A stretch of 64,000 nucleotides of DNA from Halogeometricum pallidum JCM 14848. GTDB taxonomy: Archaea > Halobacteriota > Halobacteria > Halobacteriales > Haloferacaceae. Numbering within the stretch: the stretch's first letter is position 1; each line of letters starts with the position of its first letter. Made by a program: the position numbers and the translations under genes. The notes beneath the pieces are model-generated. The model was not told the origin of the DNA. It was given only the letters and a program-made list of their open reading frames with translations, and searched no databases. The stretch lies in assembly GCF_000337095.1 (NCBI RefSeq), contig NZ_AOIV01000041.1, forward strand, positions 252,861 through 316,860. Reading direction: 5' to 3'. Below, in pieces: positions 34,178 to 41,832 of this stretch.

Positions 34178-35340
34178 CGGTCCACCTCCAGCACGTGGAC
34201 GACGGCGCTGGCGACGGTGCCGCCCGCGTTGTGCGTGACGCCGACGCGCGGGTCCGAGAGGGCGTCGCTGTTGACGTGGTCGCCGCGGAGCAGTTTCGCC
34301 ATCTCGACTATCTGCGCCCCGCCGGTGGCGCCGACGGGGTGGCCCTTCGCCTTCAGGCCGCCCGAGAGGTTGACGGGGAGTTCGCCGTCGCGTGTCGTTC
34401 GGCCCTCGCGCGCCGCCGAGACGCCCTCGCCGTGTTCGAACAGGCCGAGCGATTCGACCGCCAGCACCTCGGCGATGGTGAAGCAGTCGTGCACCTCGGC
34501 CACGTCGACGTCGTCGGGGCCGACGCCGGCGTCGTCGTAGGCCGCCTCGGCCGCCTCCGTCGCCGCGGGCGTCCGCGAGAACGCCTCGCGGTCCTGCAGG
34601 GCGAGGTTGTCGCCGCCCTGCCCGCTCCCGGCGATTCTGACGGGCGCGTCGAGTCCGTGCTCCTCGGCGTAGTCGTCGCTGACGAGGACGACGGCGCTCG
34701 CGCCGTCGGTGATGGGGCAGGCGTCGAACAGGTGAAGCGGGGTCGCCACGGGCGGACTGTCCATCGCCTCCTCGACGGTCACCTCCCGGCGGTACTGCGC
34801 GAACTCGTTTGGCACGGCGTTGGCGTGATTCTTCACCGCGATGTGGGCCAAATCCTCGCGGGACCCGCCGTACTCCTCGAAGTACGCGCGGGCCATCAGG
34901 GCGTACGCGCCGGGGAAGGTCATCCCGGCGCGCACCTCGAACAGTTCGTCGGCGGCGATGGCCAGCGACTCCGTCACCTCTGTCGTCGGGAGGTTCGTCA
35001 TGCGCTCCATCCCGCCCGCGAGGAGCACGTCGTGCTCTCCCGCGCGAATGGCCTGCACGGCGTGTCTGACGGCCACCCCGGCGGAGGCGCACGCCGACTC
35101 GTGGCGCGTCGCGGGGCAGTCGAGGCCGGCGGCCTCGGCCATCAGCGGTCCCTGGTGTCCCTGTCGCTCGGCGAGGGCGCCCATGAAGTTGCCGTAGTGG
35201 AGTCCCTCGAACGCCTCGCGGGCGACGCCGGCGTCCTCGCGGGCCGCAAGCGCGGCCTCCGCGAACAGGTCCCGTCCCGTCCGCTCCGGTTGCCGCCCGA
35301 ACGGCGTGAGACCGACTCCGGCGATTCGAACGTCGTTCAT
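34174..35340 (-). CDS. thiolase (acetyl-CoA C-acyltransferase, SCPx-like)
   Basis: 388 residues. The nucleophile is Cys in 'RHESACASAGVAV' (about 84), the general-base His is in 'GHPVGATGG' and the C-terminal loop is 'GVTHNAGGTV', where classical biosynthetic thiolases have a Cys; this is usual for archaeal and SCP2-type thiolases. It condenses or cleaves acyl-CoA, feeding the mevalonate route or beta-oxidation; which one is not clear from sequence. It forms an operon with the DUF35 gene. Confidence 0.93.
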   Translation of the reverse strand: MNDVRIAGVGLTPFGRQPERTGRDLFAEAALAAREDAGVAREAFEGLHYGNFMGALAERQGHQGPLMAEAAGLDCPATRHESACASAGVAVRHAVQAIRAGEHDVLLAGGMERMTNLPTTEVTESLAIAADELFEVRAGMTFPGAYALMARAYFEEYGGSREDLAHIAVKNHANAVPNEFAQYRREVTVEEAMDSPPVATPLHLFDACPITDGASAVVLVSDDYAEEHGLDAPVRIAGSGQGGDNLALQDREAFSRTPAATEAAEAAYDDAGVGPDDVDVAEVHDCFTIAEVLAVESLGLFEHGEGVSAAREGRTTRDGELPVNLSGGLKAKGHPVGATGGAQIVEMAKLLRGDHVNSDALSDPRVGVTHNAGGTVASAVVHVLEVDR

Positions 35341-35506
35341 GCACGAACGTAGGTGACAAACGACCTATGAACCTGCCGGACGCGGCGACCCGTCGCGTCG
35401 GGTCGCGGGCCGTGCGAGCGACCCGCGCCGTCGGCGCTCCGTCCGGGAACCGGCCGTCGACGCGGGGCACCCAAACGATTAGTTTCCCCTCGGTGGACGT
35501 GCGCAC

Positions 35507-36814
35507 ATGACAACGTGGATCGGCGAGACGTTCACCAGCGACTTCGGCTGGGACCTCCTCGAATCGCTCGTGGACGTCGGCGACCGGATGGCCGGGTCGC
35601 CCGGCGAACGCGAGGCGATGGAACTGACGCGCGGGGCCTTCGAGGCGGCCGGCGCGCGCGACGCGAGAATCGACACGTTCGACATCCAGGGGTGGGAGCG
35701 CGGCGACAGCGCCGTCCGCGTCGACGGGACGACGCAGGACTGTATCGCCCTGCCGCGCAGTCCGTCGGCGACGGCGACGGGCGAGTTCGTCGACCTCGGC
35801 TACGGCCTCCCGGAGGATTTCGACGACGACCTCTCGGGGACGGTCGTGATGGTCTCTTCGACCGTTCCCGACTACTACGAGCGGTTCATCCACCGCCGCG
35901 AGAAGTACTACCACGCCGTCGAGGCGGGCGCGGAGGCGTTCGTCTTCGCCAACCACGTCGAGGGCTGTCTCCCCCCGACGGGGAGCGTCGGCACCGAGGA
36001 GGCGCCCGTCGGGGAGATTCCCGCCGTCGGCGTCAGCAAGGAGGTGGGCGCCCGCCTCGTCCGGCGCTTCGAGGGCGAGGAGACGACCGTCGAGGTGAAC
36101 TGCGAGACGCCGGACGCCGAGAGCGGCAACGTCCACGCCGAACTCGGTCCCGACACCGAGGAGGAACTGCTCGTCACCGGCCACCTCGACGCGCACGACA
36201 TCGCCGAGGGGGCGTGGGACAACGGATCCGGTACCGCGATGGCGGCCGAACTCGCGCGAATCCTCGCCAACCGGGAGGACGAACTCGACACGCGCGTCCG
36301 CTTCGTCGTCTTCGGCGCCGAGGAGGTCGGACTCGTCGGGTCGACCCACGAGTCCGAGCGGTTGGGCGACGACAGGGCGAACGTGCGTGCCGTCGTGAAC
36401 CACGACGGCGTCGTCTTCGGTCGGACCCTGAAGTTCGACACGCACGGCTTCGAGGAGCTCGAAGCGGCCGCCAAGGCCGTCGGCGACCGGTTCGACCACC
36501 CGGTGTCGACGAACCCCGAACTCGTGCCGCACAGCGACCACTGGCCGTTCACCCGGTGGGGCGTGCCGGGCTACATGGTCTCCTGTGAGACGCAGGGTCG
36601 CGGCCGCGGGTGGGGCCACACGTTCGCCGACACCCTCGACAAACTGGAGGTGCGCAACCTCCGCGAGCAGGCGGTGCTCCTGGCCGACCTCGTCGTGAAC
36701 CTCGCCGACGAGGGGACCGAGATACCGCACAAAGCGGAGTCGGAGATGGCCGACCGGCTCGAAGACGAGGACCTCGCGGCGGGGATGCGAATTACGGGTG
36801 ACTGGCCGTACTGA
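35507..36814 (+). CDS. M28-family aminopeptidase
   Basis: 435 residues, no signal peptide. Metal ligands and catalytic residues are visible: 'VTGHLDAHDIAEGAWDNGSG' (His and two Asp), 'FVVFGAEEVGLVGS' (Glu pair), 'AVVNHDGV' (Asp) and 'WGHTFADTLDKLE' (His). An apical PA-like domain (about 95-205) is inserted before the metal site. This fits cytosolic M28 peptidases; substrate preference is unknown. It stands alone on the plus strand, 166 bases from the divergent thiolase start. Confidence 0.9.
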   Translation: MTTWIGETFTSDFGWDLLESLVDVGDRMAGSPGEREAMELTRGAFEAAGARDARIDTFDIQGWERGDSAVRVDGTTQDCIALPRSPSATATGEFVDLGYGLPEDFDDDLSGTVVMVSSTVPDYYERFIHRREKYYHAVEAGAEAFVFANHVEGCLPPTGSVGTEEAPVGEIPAVGVSKEVGARLVRRFEGEETTVEVNCETPDAESGNVHAELGPDTEEELLVTGHLDAHDIAEGAWDNGSGTAMAAELARILANREDELDTRVRFVVFGAEEVGLVGSTHESERLGDDRANVRAVVNHDGVVFGRTLKFDTHGFEELEAAAKAVGDRFDHPVSTNPELVPHSDHWPFTRWGVPGYMVSCETQGRGRGWGHTFADTLDKLEVRNLREQAVLLADLVVNLADEGTEIPHKAESEMADRLEDEDLAAGMRITGDWPY

Positions 36815-36856
36815 GACGACCCCGCCGACGGCGGCCGAGAGCGTCGAACCGCCGGG

Positions 36857-36865
36857 TCTTTTACC
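36857..36865 (+). promoter_or_regulatory. TATA box before the mini-ORF/NAD-kinase-like unit
   Basis: TCTTTTACC lies 23-31 bases before the mini-ORF ATG 36888, so the transcript would begin at that ATG and not at the main gene. Confidence 0.5.
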
Positions 36866-36887
36866 GCGCCGACTGTACCCGAACACG

Positions 36888-36923
36888 ATGTCTCGAAGAG
36901 GCGCGCCGGAGGTCGGAGCGTGA
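36888..36923 (+). CDS. leaderless 11-residue mini-ORF (MSRRGAPEVGA)
   Basis: ATG 36888 sits at the expected transcription start. Eleven codons later the stop TGA (36921-36923) overlaps the GTG start of the next gene (GTGA). Ribosomes starting on the leaderless end would finish exactly on the next start codon, so reinitiation could couple the two. It could be a regulatory leader or a chance frame; the same design recurs at 63792. Confidence 0.35.
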   Translation: MSRRGAPEVGA

Positions 36924-37702
36924 CTCGCGACGCGCCCGTCGTCGTCGTCCGCGGTGGCGGCGGAGACGCCGACGGGGTCGCGGACGCCGTGTCGGCCGCC
37001 GGCGGCGTCGTCCGTCGCGACATGCGCGGCGGGACGGAGCGGGGTGCACGCGACCGAATCGGGAGCGCCGAGCGGGCTGACCGGGTCGAACGGACGGACG
37101 CGGACGCCCTCTTCGCCGTCGGCGAGGACGCCCTCCTCTCTCTCGCCGCCGAGGACGTGTCGACGCCCATCCTGCCGGTCGACTGCACCGTCGGCCACCG
37201 GTCCGTTCCCCCGGAGCGCGTCGGCGACGCGGTCCGACGACTCCGGTCGGGCGAGGGCCGGGTGGTTTCTCACCCCGCCCTCTCCGTCGCCGTCGCCGGC
37301 GAACCGGCGGGTACCGCGCTCGCCGACGTGACGCTGATGACCGACGCACCGGCGCGCATCTCCGAGTACGCCATCTCGACGCCCGAAGAGCGCGTCGGCT
37401 CGTTTCGCGCCGACGGCGTGGTCGTCGCCACGCCCCTCGGCAGCACCGGCTACGCCCGCGCGGCCGGCGGCCCGACGCTCGCCCCCGACACGGGCGTCGT
37501 CGCCGTCCCCATCGCCCCGTACACGACGCTCCCGGACTCGTGGGTGTTTCGCCTCCCGGTCGTCCTCTCGGTCGAACGCGACGAGGCGTCCGTCTCGCTC
37601 ATCGTCGACGCCGAGGAGCGTCGGTCGGTCCCGCCGCACGCCCCCGTCGAACTCGCCGTGAACGGGCACCTGCCGTTCCTCCGTTTCGGCTCCGACTCGT
37701 AA
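36920..37702 (+). CDS. NAD-kinase-like protein with degenerate catalytic motif
   Basis: 260 residues from GTG 36920. The C-terminal half keeps the NAD kinase signature 'RADGVVVATPLGSTGYARAAGGP' (D-G-x3-x-T-P-x-G-S-T). The usual G-G-D-G-T motif with the catalytic Asp is replaced by 'FAVGEDALLSLA', and the 'NE' motif region reads 'LMTDAPARISEYAIS'. Thus the dinucleotide pocket may remain while ATP-dependent phosphorylation is doubtful. Haloarchaea usually also carry an ordinary NAD kinase elsewhere, so this may be a divergent paralogue with another role. Confidence 0.8.
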   Translation: MTRDAPVVVVRGGGGDADGVADAVSAAGGVVRRDMRGGTERGARDRIGSAERADRVERTDADALFAVGEDALLSLAAEDVSTPILPVDCTVGHRSVPPERVGDAVRRLRSGEGRVVSHPALSVAVAGEPAGTALADVTLMTDAPARISEYAISTPEERVGSFRADGVVVATPLGSTGYARAAGGPTLAPDTGVVAVPIAPYTTLPDSWVFRLPVVLSVERDEASVSLIVDAEERRSVPPHAPVELAVNGHLPFLRFGSDS

Positions 37703-37791
37703 CGGACCCGCAGTTCACCGCTCGGTCGGCGGGACGGGTCACGTCGATGCGAGAAAAGCAGAACCGAGAGCGGAACCGCCGTCGAACCGCC

Positions 37792-38238
37792 TCAGATGAC
37801 GGCGTTCCAGACGGGGGCGATGACGAAAAAGAGGCTCACGTACGCCGCGTACATGAGCACGAGGATGGACGCTCCGAGCGCCGCCTTCGGGCGTTCCAGT
37901 TCGAGGGCCTTCGAGCGCGCCTCGACGCGGCGCGACTCGAACTCGAAGAAGTCCGTGAGGAACAGACCGACCACGAGCACTGACAGCACCATTCCCGGAT
38001 GCGGGTCGATGAAGAGAAACAGGAACGACGCGAACACGAGGAGAAGCGTCGTCGCGGTGTGCGGGAGGTACCGCGAGAGCGTCTCGTCGTCGTCCTCGTC
38101 TGCCTGCTTGACGTGCGAGCGGTGCGCGAGTATCCGCGTCACCATGTTGATGAGGACCAGCACCACGATGGCGTACTTGAGCGCCGGTTCGATGGCGTCG
38201 ATGCCATCGAGCGGAACGAGGAACTGTAGCGGTTGCAT
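37792..38238 (-). CDS. small membrane protein of the cytochrome b cluster (I)
   Basis: 148 residues, four predicted helices: about 20-37, 63-82, 84-95 and 122-143, with a charged loop 'ADEDDDETLSRYLPHT' between the first two and an Arg/Glu/Lys-rich cytosolic loop 'FFEFESRRVEARSKALELE'. I recall this family as DUF7313 in haloarchaeal cytochrome b clusters, unverified. It is the last gene on the minus strand of that cluster, separated by 115 bases from the next. Its role in electron transfer is inferred from context only. Confidence 0.75.
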   Translation of the reverse strand: MQPLQFLVPLDGIDAIEPALKYAIVVLVLINMVTRILAHRSHVKQADEDDDETLSRYLPHTATTLLLVFASFLFLFIDPHPGMVLSVLVVGLFLTDFFEFESRRVEARSKALELERPKAALGASILVLMYAAYVSLFFVIAPVWNAVI

Positions 38239-38353
38239 ACCTCACTCTCCGTGTACGACTCATTAGAGTTTTTCCAATCCGACGCGCCCGCGGGGCGTCG
38301 CGCACGACGTTCGCGGACGCTCGCCGACCGAAGAACCGAGAAAGCGAGGAGAG

Positions 38354-38626
38354 CTACTGCGAGCGCCGGTCACGGATGGCGGAACGCGCCTGCCGCCCGG
38401 CGGGGATGAGCACCCAGAACGTCAGCATTCCGATGAGCGCGAAGTAGAGGAGGCCGTCCATCAGCGCGATGCCCATCGCGTCGAACAGCGACCCGCCGCT
38501 GGAGGCGGACTCGATGAGCTGTCGGCTGCTCTCGAAACTGCTCGTTCGGTACCATCCGGCCAGAACTAACCAGCCGAGACCCGCAGCGGTGACGATACCG
38601 AGCCCCTTGATGAACTCGTCAGCCAT
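38354..38626 (-). CDS. small membrane protein of the cytochrome b cluster (II)
   Basis: 90 residues, two helices (about 7-25 and 53-75) separated by a Ser-rich loop ('SSFESSRQLIESASSGG') and ending with the basic tail 'GRQARSAIRDRRSQ'. ATG 38624-38626 overlaps the end of the upstream gene by eight bases, so they are in one operon. Probably DUF7314-like (from memory). No cofactor ligands are evident. Confidence 0.75.
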   Translation of the reverse strand: MADEFIKGLGIVTAAGLGWLVLAGWYRTSSFESSRQLIESASSGGSLFDAMGIALMDGLLYFALIGMLTFWVLIPAGRQARSAIRDRRSQ

Positions 38627-39032
38627 TGTTATCTGACGGTTCGTCGGAGTCCTCTTGAGACTTTCCCATTCCTTGGGCGCGAAAGCGCGTCCCGAGGGTG
38701 TACACACCGGCGCCGAAGGCGATACCGGCGAGTCCGACGACGGCCAGCACCGTATTCATCACGCCGTCGGCCACCGAGACGCCGACGAGCGACAGCGCTC
38801 CCGTCACGATGGCGCCGAGAAAGCTCACGTTCAGCGTCGCCGCGTCGAGGAACATGAAGCCGACGACGACGCTGCCGACGGCGATGAGCGTCGAGAACAC
38901 GGTCACCGTCTTGTAGAGCCGCATCGGTACGACCACGTCCCGGCGGCCGCGGCGACTCTCGCTCGCGCGTTCGTCGCCGTCTCCGCGCGGGGTCGGTGTC
39001 GAGTCGACGCTCGTCCCGTTTCCGTCGGTCAT
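38619..39032 (-). CDS. small membrane protein of the cytochrome b cluster (III)
   Basis: 137 residues. A hydrophilic 35-residue start is followed by three helices (about 42-62, 68-88, 92-112) and an acidic tail. It overlaps the downstream gene by eight bases and starts 61 bases after the cytochrome b C-terminal gene. Probably DUF7315-like (from memory). It could be an accessory subunit of the cytochrome complex. Confidence 0.75.
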   Translation of the reverse strand: MTDGNGTSVDSTPTPRGDGDERASESRRGRRDVVVPMRLYKTVTVFSTLIAVGSVVVGFMFLDAATLNVSFLGAIVTGALSLVGVSVADGVMNTVLAVVGLAGIAFGAGVYTLGTRFRAQGMGKSQEDSDEPSDNNG

Positions 39033-39093
39033 CGACGGACGTTAGAGCGGAGGGAAAAAGGGCCTTTCGCGATTCGGCGGGGCCGCGCGGGAC

Positions 39094-39861
39094 TTACTTG
39101 GGCGGCCGGAGCCGGTAGTAGCGCTTGTTGAGGTCGTACATGTACCCCTCGCGCATCGTCTTCAGCACCGCGTACGTCACGAAGCCGCCGACGATGGGCG
39201 CGAGGAACGTCAGGTCGAACAGCAGGTGGATGTTCCCCGGGAAGAGGTTCTTGATGGCCAGGACGCTGATCGTGAACGCGAAGATGACCCCCGCGATGCC
39301 GACGGCCGCCCAGAACGGCTGTTCGACGGGTCGGCGCGCGCTCCCTTTGTTGAGGAACGGCACCATCGCGATGAAGCCGACGACGACGCCGTTAGCGAGC
39401 ACGCCGTACGTCCGGTCGGCCATCAACTTGGACCCACCGAGCACGGCCAGTTCGGGGTTCAGCGGACCGAGCTTCAACAGGCCGAAAGACCAGTAGAGAT
39501 ACCAGTCGGGCAGGATGATGGCCGGAGTGGAACTCGGGTTGGCCGGCGGGCCGATGTGCGGCGGAAGCGTCGCCGAGAGGAACAGCATCATCCCGGTGAA
39601 GAAGCTCGCGATGGCGAGGTTCCGGATGACCTCGTGGGGCCACGTCGGGAACGCGAGCACGTCGCGTTCGACGTAGTCCGAGGCCTGTCGCATGTCTTGG
39701 TCCTCGCGCCGGGAGCGCTCGAAGTACTCGTAGGTGAGTCGAGAGAGTCCCACCGTGCGCTCTTTGCGCTCGCGCCACGTCGGCGTCTCGTCGTCCGGCG
39801 CGACGATGCCACTTCCGTCCGATCGAACGTCGTCGTCTGTGTTTGGTTCGTTTTCGGTCAT
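39094..39861 (-). CDS. cytochrome b C-terminal part (subunit-IV-like)
   Basis: 255 residues. An acidic 85-residue N-terminus precedes three or four transmembrane helices. The quinol-oxidation (Qo) signature P-E/D-W-Y is present as PDWY, residues 118-121, in 'AIILPDWYLYWSFGLLKL'. It corresponds to PetD of b6f complexes and to the C-terminal third of mitochondrial cytochrome b. With the preceding gene it forms the split cytochrome b of a quinol-oxidising complex. Confidence 0.93.
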   Translation of the reverse strand: MTENEPNTDDDVRSDGSGIVAPDDETPTWRERKERTVGLSRLTYEYFERSRREDQDMRQASDYVERDVLAFPTWPHEVIRNLAIASFFTGMMLFLSATLPPHIGPPANPSSTPAIILPDWYLYWSFGLLKLGPLNPELAVLGGSKLMADRTYGVLANGVVVGFIAMVPFLNKGSARRPVEQPFWAAVGIAGVIFAFTISVLAIKNLFPGNIHLLFDLTFLAPIVGGFVTYAVLKTMREGYMYDLNKRYYRLRPPK

Positions 39862-39874
39862 TGGTCTATCACTA

Positions 39875-40681
39875 TCAGTGCGGCTCCGCGATTCCCTGCA
39901 TCCACACGATGCCGATGTGGATGGCGATGAGCGTGGTCACGACGAACGGCAACAGGAAGACGTGTATGATGTACATCCGTTGCAGCGTCGATTGGCTCAG
40001 CGAGAACCCGCCGAACAGCAGTTGCGCGATCCACTCGCCGATGAGCGGGATGGACAGCGACATCTCGACGCCGATCTGTCCCGCCCAGTAGGCTAGCTGG
40101 TCCCACGGGAGCAGGTAACCGGTGTACCCGAACACCATCGTCAGGCTGATGAGGATGATGCCGAGCAGCCAGTTGAGTTCGCGCGGTTCCTTGTAGGCGC
40201 CGGTGAAGTACACGCGGAGCATGTGGAGGAACACGGCGGCGACCATCACCTGCGCGGACCATCGGTGGACCGAGCGCAGCATGAAGCCGAACTGCAGGTC
40301 GCGCATGATGAACGCGATGCTCTCGTAGGCGACACTCCCGGCGGCTTCCGTACCCGCCGCGGCCGACGGCGAGTAGTAGAAGCCGAGCAACGCGCCGCTG
40401 ATGGCGGCGACGACGTAGGCGAGCGTCGAGAACAAACCGAGAGTGTACAGGGGGTACCAGTACCAGAACTTGTTGTCGAGGTTGTACTGCTCGGTGTGGC
40501 TCTTCGGCATCTGGAGGTTGACCCGGTAGTAGAGGGTCTCCATCAGTTCCAGATAGTCCACGATTCGGAACCGCTTGTCGAGCCAGATGAGCGTCGTGAG
40601 GAACGTGGACTCCACCGGAGTGAGGTCCTTCTCCTTCATCCAGCCCTTGTGGTCGTAGTCGTCTTTTCGTTCTAAGCTCAT
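39875..40681 (-). CDS. cytochrome b N-terminal part (b6-like)
   Basis: 268 residues, four transmembrane helices. The four haem-ligating His are visible as two pairs: H139 and H153 in helix B ('RSVHRWSAQVMVAAVFLHML') and H240 and H255 in helix D. The 14-residue spacing of the second pair is as in cytochrome b6. It carries two b haems across the membrane. ATG 40679-40681 is two bases after the preceding stop, so translation is likely coupled; the 16-codon extension upstream is a shadow. Confidence 0.95.
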   Translation of the reverse strand: MSLERKDDYDHKGWMKEKDLTPVESTFLTTLIWLDKRFRIVDYLELMETLYYRVNLQMPKSHTEQYNLDNKFWYWYPLYTLGLFSTLAYVVAAISGALLGFYYSPSAAAGTEAAGSVAYESIAFIMRDLQFGFMLRSVHRWSAQVMVAAVFLHMLRVYFTGAYKEPRELNWLLGIILISLTMVFGYTGYLLPWDQLAYWAGQIGVEMSLSIPLIGEWIAQLLFGGFSLSQSTLQRMYIIHVFLLPFVVTTLIAIHIGIVWMQGIAEPH

Positions 40682-40683
40682 TG

Positions 40684-41070
40684 TTACCTCTTGTAGTACG
40701 GGTAGACGGCGCGCTTGACCTGGTCCCACGCCCCGGTCCCGAAGTCGGTGCCCTCCACTTGGTCCTCACGGATGTAGACGTCTTCCCACTTCCGACGCCG
40801 TTTCTTGACTATCACCACGTCCGGGAGGAACTCCTTGCGGTACAGCGCCAGAATGAAGGCGAGGTCGATGAAGACGACGGCGAGGATGCCGCCGAGGAAC
40901 ATGTTCCCCGTGTCGGACAGTCCCCATCCGGAGACGAGCCCATAGGTGAACATGAACACGAAAACGACTTCGATGATGGCCAGGAGGACGATGGCGATGG
41001 CCGCGGCGGTGCTCTCGCGGGCCGGTTCGTAGCGGTGGATGTCCCCGTAGGTGCTGCCGCTGGAAGACAT
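40684..41070 (-). CDS. small membrane protein of the cytochrome b cluster (IV)
   Basis: 128 residues with two helices (about 22-45 and 55-78) and a C-terminal soluble part rich in Lys, Arg and aromatic residues ('VVIVKKRRRKWEDVYIREDQ' and 'WDQVKRAVYPYYKR'). It sits directly between the halocyanin and cytochrome b genes with one to two bases on either side. I recall it as DUF7318. No Cys-His cluster is present, so it is not the Rieske protein. Confidence 0.78.
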   Translation of the reverse strand: MSSSGSTYGDIHRYEPARESTAAAIAIVLLAIIEVVFVFMFTYGLVSGWGLSDTGNMFLGGILAVVFIDLAFILALYRKEFLPDVVIVKKRRRKWEDVYIREDQVEGTDFGTGAWDQVKRAVYPYYKR

Positions 41071-41736
41071 CTATCCGTTCCTCCCCGTGCCCGTGTGTGC
41101 GGACTCGCCGTACTTCAGGATGTAGAACGTGAAGATGGCCGTCACGATGATGCCGAGGATGGTGGCGGCGCCGACCCAGTGAGCCTGAATCGGGACGCCG
41201 AGTTCTTCGAGTTCCTTCTCGCCGCCCCCGCCGCTGCTCGGATTCTCGACCACTTCGACGGTGCCGACCATCCCGGCCGACTCGTGCGGTTGGCAGTGGT
41301 ACTCGTAGGTGCCGAGCGTGCTGAACGTGTGGGTGTAGGTGAACCCCTCGTTCTCGATGGGTTCGTGACCGGACCAGCTCGAACCTTCGGGCGTGCTGTC
41401 CGGGACGATGTTGTGGTTGTCCGACATCCAGACGAACTCCACCGTCGTGCCGGGGGCGATTTGGAGTGCTTCGTCGGTGCCGGGGGTGAAGACGAGGGAG
41501 CCGCCGGGGCCGACTTCGACCGTCTTCGACGCGCCGCCGCCACCGCCGCCACCGCCGCTACCTGCTCCGGTGCCGGTGCCTCCGGAACCGGTTCCTGTTC
41601 CTGCCCCTGTCCCGGCGGTGCCAGACCCGCCGGACGTCGAAGTGCCCTCTTGGGCGGCCCCGACTCCGGCGGCGGCAGAGGCCGTCGCGGTCGCGGCAGG
41701 GACGCTTGCCGCTCTCAGAAAGTCCCGCCTTTTCAT
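41071..41736 (-). CDS. halocyanin-type blue copper protein of the cytochrome b cluster
   Basis: 221 residues. It has a Tat signal 'KRRDFLRAASVPAATA', a Gly/Thr-rich spacer (about 30-70), one cupredoxin domain and a C-terminal anchor helix (about 190-210). Copper ligands: His in 'DNHNIV', then Cys, His and Met in 'YEYHCQPHESAGMVG'. It lies first among the tightly packed genes leading into cytochrome b, and probably takes electrons from that complex. It is a close paralogue of the protein at 25146. Confidence 0.93.
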   Translation of the reverse strand: MKRRDFLRAASVPAATATASAAAGVGAAQEGTSTSGGSGTAGTGAGTGTGSGGTGTGAGSGGGGGGGGASKTVEVGPGGSLVFTPGTDEALQIAPGTTVEFVWMSDNHNIVPDSTPEGSSWSGHEPIENEGFTYTHTFSTLGTYEYHCQPHESAGMVGTVEVVENPSSGGGGEKELEELGVPIQAHWVGAATILGIIVTAIFTFYILKYGESAHTGTGRNG

Positions 41737-41761
41737 ACAGAAAATTCTCAGGATGGAACGC

Positions 41762-41770
41762 GCTTAAACC
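41762..41770 (-). promoter_or_regulatory. TATA-like box of the halocyanin-cytochrome b operon
   Basis: Minus strand GGTTTAAGC, 26-34 bases before ATG 41736. It suggests a leaderless start for the operon at the halocyanin gene, separate from the upstream gene. Confidence 0.5.
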
Positions 41771-41832
41771 CACCGACTCCCCCCGCCATCGGCCCGCTGT
41801 CGGCGTCTTAGTCCCCCTGTGGAACGGGCGTC

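Noticed and set aside
34174-35340. Thiolase with a missing catalytic cysteine as a broken gene
   Set aside because: The second Cys is commonly replaced (H-N-x-G-G) in archaeal and SCP2-type thiolases that work with DUF35, so this is family-typical.
33803-37669. A 1288-codon minus-strand open frame ending in the DUF35 sequence
   Set aside because: Only the last 124 codons are a real protein. The rest runs antisense to the M28 peptidase and NAD-kinase-like genes and reads as Arg/Gly/His-rich text, the usual shadow of G+C-rich coding DNA.
41071-41736. The halocyanin as a Rieske substitute by motif
   Set aside because: It has only the four type I copper ligands and no Cys-x-His pairs, so it cannot bind a 2Fe-2S cluster; it is a downstream carrier.
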